Below the pieces are notes generated by a model. That model saw only the letters and a program-made list of their open reading frames with translations. It searched no databases and was not told the DNA's origin. A DNA stretch of 39,752 bases from Candidatus Mediterraneibacter quadrami (GTDB lineage: Bacteria > Bacillota > Clostridia > Lachnospirales > Lachnospiraceae): positions 1 through 39,752 of the forward strand of contig DWUU01000058.1 in NCBI GenBank assembly GCA_019120575.1, written 5' to 3'. Position numbers and translations under genes: made by a program. Position 1 is the stretch's first letter, and every line of letters begins with the position of its first letter. Positions 31,626 through 39,275 of this stretch are shown in pieces.

Positions 31626-31850
31626 TTATTTGTGTGCCTCAAGATATTTTACAACATCGCCGATCGTGTTGATCTGCTCCAGATCTTCTGACGGGATTTC
31701 TACCTCAAACTCTTCCTCAAAAGCCATTACCATCTCAAAAAGGTCCAGGGAATCCGCTCCCAGATCCTCTTTAAAAGAGGTTGCCTCTGTAAGTGTTGCT
31801 GCATCAGCATTTAATGAATCTGCTACGATTTCTTTGATCTTCTCTAACAT
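31626..31850 (-). CDS. acpP: Acyl carrier protein
   Basis: A 74-residue acidic four-helix protein that carries growing acyl chains. The phosphopantetheine Ser is in EDLGADSLDLFEMVMAFEEE near residue 35; the family usually has DSLD or DSLE here. A good AAAGGAAAAGAAACC-type site precedes the ATG. It is the second gene of the fatty acid operon, 63 bases after fabH. Confidence 0.96.
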   Translation of the reverse strand: MLEKIKEIVADSLNADAATLTEATSFKEDLGADSLDLFEMVMAFEEEFEVEIPSEDLEQINTIGDVVKYLEAHK

Positions 31851-31892
31851 GGTTTCTTTTCCTTTCTTTTTAAAAAATATATATTTTATGTT

Positions 31893-31917
31893 GTAATCCG
31901 GCTCTGCCGGGAATTAC
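31893..31917 (-). other. Hairpin at the fabH stop, before acpP
   Basis: GTAAT-CCGGC and GCCGG-ATTAC arms (31893-31917, one or two unpaired bases, 3-nt loop TCT) overlap the fabH stop codon. No T run follows, so it is more likely a transcript-processing or stabilising element ahead of the highly needed acpP than a full terminator. Confidence 0.35.
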
Positions 31918-32885
31918 CATTCAAACAGGCTCGCAGCCCATGTAAGGCCCGCGCCGAATCCGGCGGTCATGATCTTCTGACCTTTTTTCAACATCCCGCC
32001 GCGGTTCATTTCGTCCAGAAGAATCGGCACGGTCGCCGCGGATGTGTTCGCATATTCCTCCAGGTTCATGGGAAACTTCCCGATATCCGTCTTCAGTCTC
32101 CTGGCCACCGCCTCAATGATCCTGCGGTTTGCCTGGTGAAGGACAAAGTAGTCGATCTCATCCAGCCCGGTTCCGGATTCCTCCAGAACTTCCTCTATAA
32201 TCTCCGGGACTTTGCGGACCGCAAATTTAAACACCGCCTGTCCGTCCATATGTATAAACGATTCTTTCACCGAGCCGTCTTCCGGCTCTTTCTCCCAGTC
32301 TTTCCGGTGCCTGCTTAAGCCGGTAAGCGCCACACCCTTTTTACCGTCGGAATGGGCTGCCATATGGACCGGTGCCCCTTCCGCCGCGCGCAGGATCACA
32401 GCGCCGGCTCCGTCTCCGAAAAGGATACATGTTCCTCGGTCCGTCCAGTCCACCATATTGCTCATGCTCTCTGCTCCGATCACCAGAACGGTTCTGCAGA
32501 ATCCTGCACTGATATATGCCTGCGCCGCATTGAATGCCATCACGAATCCGGTACAGGCCGCATTCAGATCATAGCCCGCCGCGTGTTTCGCCCCGATCAT
32601 TTTCTGCACCTCACACGCGGCACACGGATAAACCGTTTCCGAAGAAGACGTTGCCAGAAGGATTATATCGATCTCTTCCGGATCGATCCCGCTCTGCTCC
32701 AGCGCCTTTTTTGCCGCCTGTCCGGCCATGTAAGACGTTGTCTCCCCGTCGATGATATGCCGCCTGCCGATCCCGGTCCGCTCACGTATCCACTCGTCGT
32801 TCGTGTCTACGATCCGGGCCAGGTCGTCATTACTCATTACGTGAGCCGGCACATAGGAGCCGGTTCCGCATACTTTTCCAACCAT
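31914..32885 (-). CDS. fabH: 3-oxoacyl-ACP synthase III
   Basis: A 323-residue initiation enzyme condensing acetyl-CoA or branched acyl-CoA with malonyl-ACP. ATG at 32885 (MVGKVCGTGSYVP) has AGGAG seven bases upstream, while the frame from 32942 would begin within the operator. The catalytic triad is visible: Cys in DLNAACTGFVMA near residue 112, His in VLHQANRRIIEA near 250 and Asn in EYANTSAATVP near 280. It is the first gene of the operon, directly under the palindrome-bearing promoter. Confidence 0.96.
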   Translation of the reverse strand: MVGKVCGTGSYVPAHVMSNDDLARIVDTNDEWIRERTGIGRRHIIDGETTSYMAGQAAKKALEQSGIDPEEIDIILLATSSSETVYPCAACEVQKMIGAKHAAGYDLNAACTGFVMAFNAAQAYISAGFCRTVLVIGAESMSNMVDWTDRGTCILFGDGAGAVILRAAEGAPVHMAAHSDGKKGVALTGLSRHRKDWEKEPEDGSVKESFIHMDGQAVFKFAVRKVPEIIEEVLEESGTGLDEIDYFVLHQANRRIIEAVARRLKTDIGKFPMNLEEYANTSAATVPILLDEMNRGGMLKKGQKIMTAGFGAGLTWAASLFEW

Positions 32886-32930
32886 TTCTCTACTCCTGAA
32901 CTGTATCTTCCTGATTACTTTGAATCTTAA

Positions 32931-32974
32931 ATACTTTGACAACCAAAGTATATCATGACCTTTTTATTTGTCAA
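32931..32974 (-). promoter_or_regulatory. Promoter and likely FabT-type operator of the fatty acid operon
   Basis: On the minus strand TTGACA (32974-32969), a 16-nt spacer and TATACT (32952-32947). A perfect inverted repeat ATACTTTG-N5-CAAAGTAT (32931-32951) covers the -10 box. A degenerate second copy (ATTACTTTGAATCTTAAAT, 32915-32933) lies next to it. Binding here would block polymerase. The MarR/FabT-like protein at the operon's end is the natural candidate. Confidence 0.78.
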
Positions 32975-32997
32975 TACATTTTTGTAATAAATCTGTA

Positions 32998-33028
32998 ATA
33001 AAAAACAGAGTCCCTGTAAGAAACTCTG
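32998..33028 (-). terminator. Terminator of the TauE-like gene
   Basis: On the minus strand CAGAGTTTC and GGGACTCTG form a 9-bp stem with two G-T pairs and a 5-nt loop, followed by TTTTTTATTAC. It lies just after the stop at 33047 and upstream of the fabH promoter. Confidence 0.85.
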
Positions 33029-33046
33029 CCTTTCTTAAGACGGCTG

Positions 33047-33844
33047 CTATGAAGCAATCCCGAACTTGACCGCATTATATATATTGATGAGAATGATCAC
33101 GATCATCAGAGCGATGAACAGCTTGTTCACGCCGTCATCATCAATCTTTTTATTCACCTTGCTTCCCAGCGTTCCGCCCAGAATGCCGCCCACGACCATT
33201 CCGACCAGATAATAGATCTTCACCTCCGGAACCGTTCCGGCAGCGATAGTCTGGAACAGGCTTGTAATCTGAGAAAACATAATAATGTAAAGAGAACTGA
33301 GCGCTGCCTCCTTCGTGCTCATTGAGAAGAAAAACGCCAGCACGACCAGATTGATCGGACCGCCGCCGATCCCGAGGAAACTGGACATGATCCCCAGCAG
33401 CACGCCGATCACGAAGCATAAAACAAGATTCGTATATTCCTTTGTTTTGATCCGGTTCTTATACACGGTGTAAATCAGCGTTCCCAGGGTAATGATAATC
33501 AGAACAATCGCCTGGGTCATACCGACAGCATTTTCATTTCCGACAGATTCTTTAAGCATCTGGAACATGCTCTTTCCGACCACTCCGCCCAGCGCCGCGC
33601 CAACCGCCAGTCCGGTCGCCGTCCGAACATTCAGCTTCGCCGTTCCGGCACGCACGTTCTTGTAAACCGATACAACCGACATTGCCAGAACCGTGCAGCC
33701 TGACAGAAAACTGATGCTGCTCACACTCATGATCCCCATGGCATCCAGCACCGGCTTGATGATCACACCGCCGCCGATCCCGCAGATCGATCCTACGATG
33801 GACGAAGAGATACTGACCAGAAAAAAAACAACTGTCATTAACAT
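33047..33844 (-). CDS. TauE/SafE-family membrane transporter
   Basis: About 265 residues with some eight hydrophobic helices. The chosen ATG at 33844 has GGGGGA six bases upstream; ATG at 33850 overlaps the HAD stop (ATGA) but would have no spacing. Two related halves carry the family's signature: GSICGIGGGVIIKPVLDAMG near residue 21 and SSFLGIGGGPINLVVLAFFF near 160. Family members export sulfite, sulfoacetate or related anions; the substrate here is unknown. It is the last gene of the BFD-HAD-TauE unit. Confidence 0.88.
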   Translation of the reverse strand: MLMTVVFFLVSISSSIVGSICGIGGGVIIKPVLDAMGIMSVSSISFLSGCTVLAMSVVSVYKNVRAGTAKLNVRTATGLAVGAALGGVVGKSMFQMLKESVGNENAVGMTQAIVLIIITLGTLIYTVYKNRIKTKEYTNLVLCFVIGVLLGIMSSFLGIGGGPINLVVLAFFFSMSTKEAALSSLYIIMFSQITSLFQTIAAGTVPEVKIYYLVGMVVGGILGGTLGSKVNKKIDDDGVNKLFIALMIVIILINIYNAVKFGIAS

Positions 33845-33846
33845 TA

Positions 33847-34566
33847 TCATTCCCCCACTGATTCTACAAATTTTAACAGCTCGTCCAGTGTTCCGGCATA
33901 TTCAGAGCTGACGGGCAGATTCTTTTTATTTTCCATTGTGTCTGTCACAAGGAACGTCTTCACACCGAGGCTCCGGATGGAGAGATCTTCCTCAACGTCA
34001 TTTCCGACCATGAGGCACTCTTCCGGATCCAGCCGGAACTCTTCCAGGATCATCCGGAAATATTCCGGGTTCGGCTTGCAGTATACGCAGTCCTCATACG
34101 TCGTGATCACGCGGAAATCCGATGCATCCAGACCCGCCCAGCGGATCCGGTTCATTGTCGCGCACCGCGGAAATACCGGATTGGTCGCCAGGTAAGTCTC
34201 AATCCCTTTCGCTCTGGCCGTCTTAACAATCCGGTCCGACAGCGGTGTCGGCTGCGTGGTGCATATGGCCCTGTTGAATCCTTTCTCATAAAAATCAAGC
34301 GCAATCTTCTCTGACTCTTCCGCAGAAACCGGGAGTTCCGGATCGATATAACTCCAGAATGCCTCCCGGTTCGTCCTGCTCCCGTCATTTTTCACCATTG
34401 CCTTATATCCGGCCCACACAGCGCCGATAAAACTCTCCGGCTCGATCCGAACACCTCTGGATATGTATTCTTTCGCCAGAAGGGGCATATAAAATTTCAC
34501 AAACTCATCCTGCACCATAGGCAGGAGGGTTCCGTCCAGATCGAACAAAATGTGCTTAATACTCAT
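33847..34566 (-). CDS. HAD-superfamily hydrolase
   Basis: A 239-residue haloacid dehalogenase-like phosphatase. Motif I is ILFDLDGTLLPM near residue 5 (both Asp present), motif II Thr lies in YLATNPVFPR near 128, motif III Lys in YCKPNPEYF near 164, and motif IV in LMVGNDVEEDL near 182. The cap is an alpha-helical C1 type. ATG at 34566 is in-frame next to a GTG at 34569. It overlaps the TauE-like gene and lies 10 bases after the BFD gene. The natural phosphate ester is not evident. Confidence 0.9.
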   Translation of the reverse strand: MSIKHILFDLDGTLLPMVQDEFVKFYMPLLAKEYISRGVRIEPESFIGAVWAGYKAMVKNDGSRTNREAFWSYIDPELPVSAEESEKIALDFYEKGFNRAICTTQPTPLSDRIVKTARAKGIETYLATNPVFPRCATMNRIRWAGLDASDFRVITTYEDCVYCKPNPEYFRMILEEFRLDPEECLMVGNDVEEDLSIRSLGVKTFLVTDTMENKKNLPVSSEYAGTLDELLKFVESVGE

Positions 34567-34576
34567 CACTTTGCGA

Positions 34577-34771
34577 CTAAGCCATCATGATCTCAGAGAT
34601 CGCATCCATGATCTTATCATGGCATCCGCCGCAGCCTGTAGAGCAGTGTGTGATCTTCTGAACCTCATCAAACGCAGAAAGCACATCGTCAAACTTATCC
34701 ATCTGGTGAAGCGCATTCTCCACATCTGCATATGATACCTGTTTGCAGTTACAAATCATTCCTGTACTCAT
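34577..34771 (-). CDS. BFD-type [2Fe-2S]-binding protein
   Basis: A 64-residue bacterioferritin-associated-ferredoxin-like protein. The four ligands are CNC (residues 7 and 9) and C-x4/5-C in HCSTGCGGC near 43-50, giving the BFD fold's CxC and CxxC arrangement. ATG at 34771 has AAGGAG eight bases upstream. It heads the BFD-HAD-TauE unit behind its own promoter. No bacterioferritin or nitrite reductase lies next to it, so the redox partner is unknown; the same fold occurs fused to the GlpA-like protein at 37241-38677. Confidence 0.88.
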   Translation of the reverse strand: MSTGMICNCKQVSYADVENALHQMDKFDDVLSAFDEVQKITHCSTGCGGCHDKIMDAISEIMMA

Positions 34772-34817
34772 TATTCATTCTCCTTTTGTTTATTAATTGT
34801 CTTCGATACATAGATTC

Positions 34818-34846
34818 ATTATATAGCTTCAGGACATGGATGTCCA
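34818..34846 (-). promoter_or_regulatory. Promoter of the BFD-HAD-TauE unit
   Basis: On the minus strand TGGACA (34846-34841), a 17-nt spacer and TATAAT (34823-34818). GGACAT/ATGTCC around the -35 box forms a short palindrome. Confidence 0.68.
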
Positions 34847-34865
34847 GAATGTGTTGGAACAAATG

Positions 34866-34894
34866 AAAAAAGACTAAAACTCATATGTCTTAGC
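34866..34894 (-). terminator. Terminator of the Glu-CAT-Asp-Leu tRNA array
   Basis: On the minus strand CTAAGAC (34893-34887) pairs with GTTTTAG (34880-34874, one G-T), then TCTTTTTT. It lies just after tRNA-Leu. Confidence 0.8.
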
Positions 34895-34905
34895 CTTTCA
34901 GAGAA

Positions 34906-34991
34906 TGCCGCAGGCCGGGGTCGAACCGGCACGGGTATTACTACCCACGGGATTTTAAGTCCCGGGCGTCTGCCAATTCCGCCACTGCGGC
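34906..34991 (-). tRNA. tRNA-Leu (TAA)
   Basis: An 86-nt class II tRNA with acceptor GCCGCAG/CTGCGGC, anticodon stem CGGGA/TCCCG around CTTAAAA (anticodon TAA) and a long variable arm. CCA is not encoded. It is the last gene of the array. Confidence 0.95.
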
Positions 34992-35029
34992 AGTTCTTAA
35001 ATTGTACCCGCAGCAACCTGCTGCGGAAA

Positions 35030-35103
35030 CGACCCAGAAGAGACTCGAACTCTCGACCTCCGCCGTGACAGGGCGGCGCTCTAACCAACTGAGCCACTGG
35101 GCC
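35030..35103 (-). tRNA. tRNA-Asp (GTC)
   Basis: The acceptor GGCCCAG pairs with CTGGGTC, and the anticodon stem CCGCC/GGCGG encloses CTGTCAC, giving GTC. It is followed by 38 nt and then tRNA-Leu, and preceded by the repeat at 35111-35331. Confidence 0.95.
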
Positions 35104-35110
35104 TCGTTAC

Positions 35111-35331
35111 GAGCACTTAGCGTCTGTCCTTCAGACGCTTACGTGCGATACATGCCGGCGCCCTTAGTGAGCGTCCGCGCGAGCTTAGTAGCCGGCGCGC
35201 TATGAGCACTTAGTGCCTGTCTTTTAGGCACTTATGTGCGATGCATGTCGCCGCTGTTAGCGAGGTACTTTCGAGCTTACAAGGCGACGCGTTATAAGCA
35301 CTTAGCGTCTGTCCTTCAGATTCTAAGTGCG
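35111..35331. repeat. Tandem ~92-bp hairpin repeat between tRNA genes, with compensatory changes
   Basis: Two full units (35111-35203, 35204-35295) and a truncated third (35296-35331) separate tRNA-Asp from tRNA(CAT). Each full unit has two stem-loops. The first stem is GCGTCTG/CAGACGC in unit 1 and GTGCCTG/TAGGCAC in unit 2. The second is GCCGGC/GCCGGC in unit 1 and GTCGCC/GGCGAC in unit 2. The differences are paired and keep base pairing. Unit 3 keeps only the first hairpin (GCACTTAG/CTAAGTGC outer stem). No reading frame fits. I do not recognise the element. Confidence 0.75.
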
Positions 35332-35333
35332 AA

Positions 35334-35408
35334 TGGACCTTCGGGGACTCGAACCCAGGACCGACCGGTTATGAGCCGGTTGCTCTAACCAACTGAGCTA
35401 AAGGTCCG
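35334..35408 (-). tRNA. tRNA with CAT anticodon (elongator Met or Ile2)
   Basis: The acceptor GGACCTT pairs with AAGGTCC, and the anticodon stem ACCGG/CCGGT encloses CTCATAA, giving CAT. It lacks initiator features. Distinguishing elongator Met from the lysidine-modified Ile2 form needs identity-element scoring. Confidence 0.9.
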
Positions 35409-35414
35409 CGAAAT

Positions 35415-35485
35415 GACCCCGACGGGAATCGAACCCGTGTTACCGCCGTGAAAGGGCGATGTCTTAACCGCTTGACCACGGGGCC
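35415..35485 (-). tRNA. tRNA-Glu (TTC)
   Basis: The acceptor GGCCCCG pairs with CGGGGTC (one G-T), and the anticodon stem TCGCC/GGCGG encloses CTTTCAC, giving TTC. It is promoter-proximal in the array. End positions may be off by one base. Confidence 0.93.
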
Positions 35486-35498
35486 ATAATACATAAAA

Positions 35499-35529
35499 TA
35501 TAAGCCGCCGTCTTTAACGGCGACTTATA
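35499..35529 (-). terminator. Terminator of the glp operon, overlapping the tRNA promoter
   Basis: TATAAGCCGCCG (35499-35510) and CGGCGACTTATA (35518-35529) form a 12-bp stem with one G-T pair. On the minus strand TTTTATG follows. The stem's first arm overlaps the -10 box of the tRNA promoter, so transcripts starting there lack the 5' arm and should not terminate. Confidence 0.8.
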
Positions 35530-35557
35530 TCATACCATAGGACTTGTATTTTTGCAA
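35529..35557 (-). promoter_or_regulatory. Promoter of the Glu-CAT-Asp-Leu tRNA array
   Basis: On the minus strand TTGCAA (35557-35552), a 17-nt spacer and TATGAT (35534-35529). It sits between the end of the glp operon and tRNA-Glu. Confidence 0.75.
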
Positions 35558-35591
35558 GCACTATTTGTGTCTGCAGCCGGCATTCTCTGTA

Positions 35592-35957
35592 CTATTTCCG
35601 CTCCACATTTTTCGTTGCAACGATATCCACACCTGTGCCGGCCACGTCGGGCAGGATCACATCTCCGATATGTACCGGTGCTTCCACCGCAACGCCTTTG
35701 AGTGCTCTCACACAGTCAGATATTTTTCCTTTCGGGATATCGGATCTCGTCTTTACCGATACCATATCCGCTTTCCCACCGCTGACCCTGACTGTTGTTG
35801 TTATGATCCGGGTCGGATCCGTCACTTCTTTTCTGGCATAGATCTCACCGCGTTTACATGTATTCCCTGATACCCGGACCACTTCACTTCCGTCCATCTC
35901 CACAGTGATCTGGCATCCCATGGGGCAGCTGATACAGGTCAGATTTCTGGTCTCCAT
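35592..35957 (-). CDS. DUF1667 protein of the glycerol-3-phosphate oxidation operon
   Basis: A 121-residue DUF1667 protein. It begins TRNLTCISCPMGC and has NTCKRGEIYARKE near residue 32, a CxxCxxxC...C pattern suited to an iron-sulfur or zinc site. The second half (RVSGGKADMVSVKTRSDIPKG, described in part) is the conserved beta-rich region. It is the last gene of the operon, 3 bases after the GlpB-like gene, and the family almost always sits behind these two oxidoreductases. It is probably an electron-transfer or small subunit, comparable in position to GlpC, though not homologous by sight. Confidence 0.9.
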   Translation of the reverse strand: METRNLTCISCPMGCQITVEMDGSEVVRVSGNTCKRGEIYARKEVTDPTRIITTTVRVSGGKADMVSVKTRSDIPKGKISDCVRALKGVAVEAPVHIGDVILPDVAGTGVDIVATKNVERK

Positions 35958-35960
35958 TTC

Positions 35961-37226
35961 CTACACCCCCTCTATCTTCACAGTGATCGCTTTCAGGCCG
36001 GAATGCTTAAGAAGCTGTTCTTTTGTCAGACGGATCTCTTCCATTTCACCCGGAGCCACGATCTGCCGTTTCCGGCGGACCACCCGCTCATCGTCCATAT
36101 ATGCGCTCACAAAACAGTTTTTATGTACGGCGCTGACGCGGAACCTTACCGTCAGCGTCTCATCCATCCGGTCCGGATCGATCATTGACGGTACCGTGTA
36201 GCGCACTCCTTCGGCCGGTACAAGTCTGATGGTCCGGGCGCTTTCAGCGCGCAGTTCTCCTTTCACATATGAAGCCGCATTCTTTCCCGCCGCTGCGGCC
36301 TCTTCAGATACAAAATCCACCAGGTCGTGCACATGAAGAACATTCCCGCATGCAAAAACACCTTCGATATTTGTCTCAAGGCTCTCATTCACGACCGGGC
36401 CGGAGGTGGCGCTGTTCATCTCCACGCCCATCCCGTTTGACAGCTCATTTTCCGGGATAAGCCCTACGGACAAGAGCAGTGTGTCACAGGGATATTCTTC
36501 CTCCGTTCCGGGGATCGGCTTTCCGCTCTGGTCTACTTCTGCCAGGGTGACCCCTTCCACGCGTTCCTTTCCTTTAATATCCACCACTGTATGGCTCAGT
36601 TTCAGCGGGATGCCGTAATCATCCAGACACTGGACGATATTCCGCTTCAATCCTCCTGAATAAGGCATCAGCTCAGCAACAACTTTTACCTTCGCCCCCT
36701 CCAGCGTCATACGTCTCGCCATGATCAGTCCGATATCTCCGGACCCCAGGATCACGACCTCACGCCCCGGCATCAGCCCTTCCATATTTACAAGACGCTG
36801 CGCCGTGCCTGCAGAATAAATCCCCGCCGGACGGTATCCCGGGATATTCAGAGCGCCTCTGGATCGTTCACGGCAGCCCATGGCAAGAATGACAGCTTTT
36901 GCCCGGATCTCGAAAAGTCCCTCTTCACGGTTCACCGCCGTGATCACTTTTTCCCGACTGATCTCCATGACCATCGTATTCAGGCGGTATCCGATCCCCA
37001 GCTCTTCGACCTGATCGATAAACCGCTGCGCATACTCCGGCCCCGTCAATTCCTCTTTAAATGTATGGAGGCCAAACCCATTGTGGATGCACTGGTTCAG
37101 GATCCCGCCGAGTTCCCTGTCCCGTTCCAGGATCAGGATGCTGCTGATCCCGCCTCTCTTTGCCGAAACAGCAGCCGCCAGTCCCGCCGGGCCTCCCCCG
37201 ATGATAACAATATCATAGCTTTCCAT
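35961..37226 (-). CDS. FAD/NAD(P)-dependent oxidoreductase (GlpB-like partner)
   Basis: A 421-residue pyridine nucleotide-disulfide-type flavoprotein. The FAD motif IVIIGGGPAGLAAAVSAKRGG lies at the N-terminus, the second Rossmann motif VVILGSGDIGLIMARRMTLEGA near residue 155, and FACGNVLHVHDLVDFVSEEAAAAGK near 290 is the C-terminal FAD-contact motif. RERSRGALNIPGYRPAG near 118 is typical of this operon's family. It sits 14 bases after the GlpA-like gene and 3 before DUF1667. It probably passes electrons from glycerol 3-phosphate to NAD or another acceptor. Confidence 0.9.
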   Translation of the reverse strand: MESYDIVIIGGGPAGLAAAVSAKRGGISSILILERDRELGGILNQCIHNGFGLHTFKEELTGPEYAQRFIDQVEELGIGYRLNTMVMEISREKVITAVNREEGLFEIRAKAVILAMGCRERSRGALNIPGYRPAGIYSAGTAQRLVNMEGLMPGREVVILGSGDIGLIMARRMTLEGAKVKVVAELMPYSGGLKRNIVQCLDDYGIPLKLSHTVVDIKGKERVEGVTLAEVDQSGKPIPGTEEEYPCDTLLLSVGLIPENELSNGMGVEMNSATSGPVVNESLETNIEGVFACGNVLHVHDLVDFVSEEAAAAGKNAASYVKGELRAESARTIRLVPAEGVRYTVPSMIDPDRMDETLTVRFRVSAVHKNCFVSAYMDDERVVRRKRQIVAPGEMEEIRLTKEQLLKHSGLKAITVKIEGV

Positions 37227-37240
37227 GCCCGCGCCTCCTT

Positions 37241-38677
37241 CTACAATGTATCCTTATTGATACCGACAACCAGTTTTGACGCCCCGCCGGATTTTGTTAT
37301 ATCCGCCATACTGATCCCAAGCTCACGCGCCAGAATCTCCATCGTCCTCGGAGAGCAAAAACCGGACTGGCACCGCCCCATCCCGGCCCGTGTCCTGCGC
37401 TTCACGCCGTCCAGTGATTTCGCCCCCAGCGGGCGGCGGATCGCATCGATGATCTCGCCTTCCGTGACCATCTCACACCGGCAGATGATATTACCATATG
37501 CAGGTTCTCTCCGGATCAGTTCTGCGCGCTCTTCTTTCGTCAGTGTATCCGGATCAAGGATTCCTTTCCGTTCCGCGATGAAATCGTCTTTCTCCTCAAG
37601 ATGCAGCTTCTCCCGCAGGATCCCTGCAGCCATTTTGCCGATTGCCGGAGCGCTTGTAAGCCCGGGCGATTCAATCCCTGCGCAGTCGATAAACCCTTGT
37701 GCATCCTCCGGTTCGCCTATAATAAATTCATCTCCATCCTCATGGGCGCGAAGTCCTGCAAATGATGTGATCACCTGACGCATGGGAAGATCCCTCACGC
37801 TCTGCCCGGCTTTGCTTATAACTTCATCGAGTCCGGCGGCTGTCGTATTGGTTCCTTCCTTATCCTCAACATCGATCGCCGTCGGTCCGACCAGCAGATT
37901 TCCGTGCACGGTCGGTGTGACCAGCACGCCTTTGCCATATTTTGTCGGAAGTGTAAATATCGTCCGCCCCACATGGCTGCCGGCGTTTTTATCGAGGAGA
38001 CAGTAGTCCCCTCTCCGTGGCGTAATGTGGATCTTTTTCCCGCTGACCATATTGTGGAATTTATCTGCATAAACCCCCGCTGCATTTACGACATATCCGG
38101 TCTGAAAAGTCCCGTTGCCCGTACGGATCTCATATCCGTTCTCTATCTTCACGATCTCCTGCACTTCTGTGTCGAATTTAAAATCAATCCCATTCATGTA
38201 TGCGTTCTCCGCCAGCGCAATATTCAGGCTGAACGGGCATACGATCCCGGCTGTCGGCGCATACAAAGCCGCATATACATTCTCCGCAGCATTCGGCTCC
38301 ATTTCCAGCACTTCTTCCCCGCCCAGTATCTTCAGATCCGGCACTCCGTTTTCTATTCCTTTATCATACAGTCTCCGAAGGGCCGGCATCCCCTCTTCAT
38401 CCCTGCAGATAACGAGTGAACCGGTCCGCTTAAACGGAAAATCCAGTTCTTCTGAAAGCCGCTCCATCAGCTTATTGCCCCGTACGTTCAGCCGGGCTTT
38501 GAGCGTACCCGGTTCCGCATCATATCCCGCATGAACAATTCCGCTGTTGGCTTTGGACGTCCCGCAGCAGACGTCCTCCTCCTTTTCCAGGACGCAGGCA
38601 TTCACCCTGTACCTGGAGAGTTCCCGCGCTACAGCTGCGCCGCACACGCCGGCCCCGATTATGATCACATCATACAT
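37241..38677 (-). CDS. glpA: GlpA-like glycerol-3-phosphate dehydrogenase with BFD domain
   Basis: A 478-residue flavoprotein. The DAO domain opens with VIIIGAGVCGAAVARELSRY (FAD site) and CCGTSKANSGIVHAGYD near residue 37; ITPRRGDYCLLD and GPTAIDVEDKEGTNTT lie in the middle. Residues about 400-465 form a BFD [2Fe-2S] domain: ICRCEMVTEGEI and GMGRCQSGFCSPR supply four Cys. This is the type I/GlpA architecture of anaerobic glycerol-3-phosphate oxidation to dihydroxyacetone phosphate. An LhgO-type hydroxyacid oxidase is possible, but the adjacent glpP supports the glycerol role. It follows glpP by 3 bases. Confidence 0.85.
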   Translation of the reverse strand: MYDVIIIGAGVCGAAVARELSRYRVNACVLEKEEDVCCGTSKANSGIVHAGYDAEPGTLKARLNVRGNKLMERLSEELDFPFKRTGSLVICRDEEGMPALRRLYDKGIENGVPDLKILGGEEVLEMEPNAAENVYAALYAPTAGIVCPFSLNIALAENAYMNGIDFKFDTEVQEIVKIENGYEIRTGNGTFQTGYVVNAAGVYADKFHNMVSGKKIHITPRRGDYCLLDKNAGSHVGRTIFTLPTKYGKGVLVTPTVHGNLLVGPTAIDVEDKEGTNTTAAGLDEVISKAGQSVRDLPMRQVITSFAGLRAHEDGDEFIIGEPEDAQGFIDCAGIESPGLTSAPAIGKMAAGILREKLHLEEKDDFIAERKGILDPDTLTKEERAELIRREPAYGNIICRCEMVTEGEIIDAIRRPLGAKSLDGVKRRTRAGMGRCQSGFCSPRTMEILARELGISMADITKSGGASKLVVGINKDTL

Positions 38678-38680
38678 ATC

Positions 38681-39250
38681 CTATAACCTCCATACATTTC
38701 GATTCGTAGAAGACACACAGACCGCACCGGCCGCCAAAGCAGCCATCACTGATTTTTTATCCGATATCAGTCCGCCCGCAATGACCGGCGTCTTAAAACT
38801 CTGACAGATTTCACGTATCACATCCGGCATCAGTCCGGGAAGCACTTCGATCATATCCGGCCGGACTCCGGACTGCTGAGACCGGATGTTTTCCAGCGCC
38901 ATGGAATCGATCAGGAAATACCGCAGCACCGTAAACATTCCCAGCTCCCCGGCACGTCTGACCAGAGCTGGCTTGGTTGTTATGATCCCGTCCGCCTGAG
39001 TATTTTCCCTGATAAAGTCAACGGCGATCTCCCGGGTACCCAGGCCGTTGATCAGATCAATATGTACAACCGCCATTTTTCCCGCTTCTTTCACTTTCGC
39101 CGTAATATCCGGTATGCTGCATATATCCCCGAACAGAATGAATACCACTCTGATCTCCTCAAGTCCGGCGCACTCGCTGAGCCCGTCCATATCCTTGACT
39201 GCGGCGATCACCGGATTGCTTTCAAACATATCATACAGTCTCTGATCCAT
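38681..39250 (-). CDS. glpP: GlpP-family glycerol-3-phosphate-responsive antiterminator
   Basis: A 189-residue TIM-barrel-like GlpP. ATG at 39250 (MDQRLYDMFESNP) has AAGGGG six bases upstream; the frame from 39289 would start inside the leader terminator. Conserved blocks are PVIAAVKDMDGL, VHIDLINGLGTRE, DGIITTKPALVR, RYFLIDSMALEN and EVLPGLMPDVI, ending VIAGGLISDKKSV. In Bacillus GlpP binds glycerol 3-phosphate and the leader RNA to allow read-through. Here it heads its own operon, directly behind a leader terminator (39276-39324), which suggests autoregulation by antitermination. Confidence 0.94.
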   Translation of the reverse strand: MDQRLYDMFESNPVIAAVKDMDGLSECAGLEEIRVVFILFGDICSIPDITAKVKEAGKMAVVHIDLINGLGTREIAVDFIRENTQADGIITTKPALVRRAGELGMFTVLRYFLIDSMALENIRSQQSGVRPDMIEVLPGLMPDVIREICQSFKTPVIAGGLISDKKSVMAALAAGAVCVSSTNRNVWRL

Positions 39251-39275
39251 TGTTATCCCCTTCCGTACTAAATGC

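Noticed and set aside
35111-35331. CRISPR array or attachment site in the tRNA spacer
   Set aside because: Units are ~92 bp, contiguous and internally palindromic, without spacers; no tRNA 3'-end duplication or integrase gene was seen.
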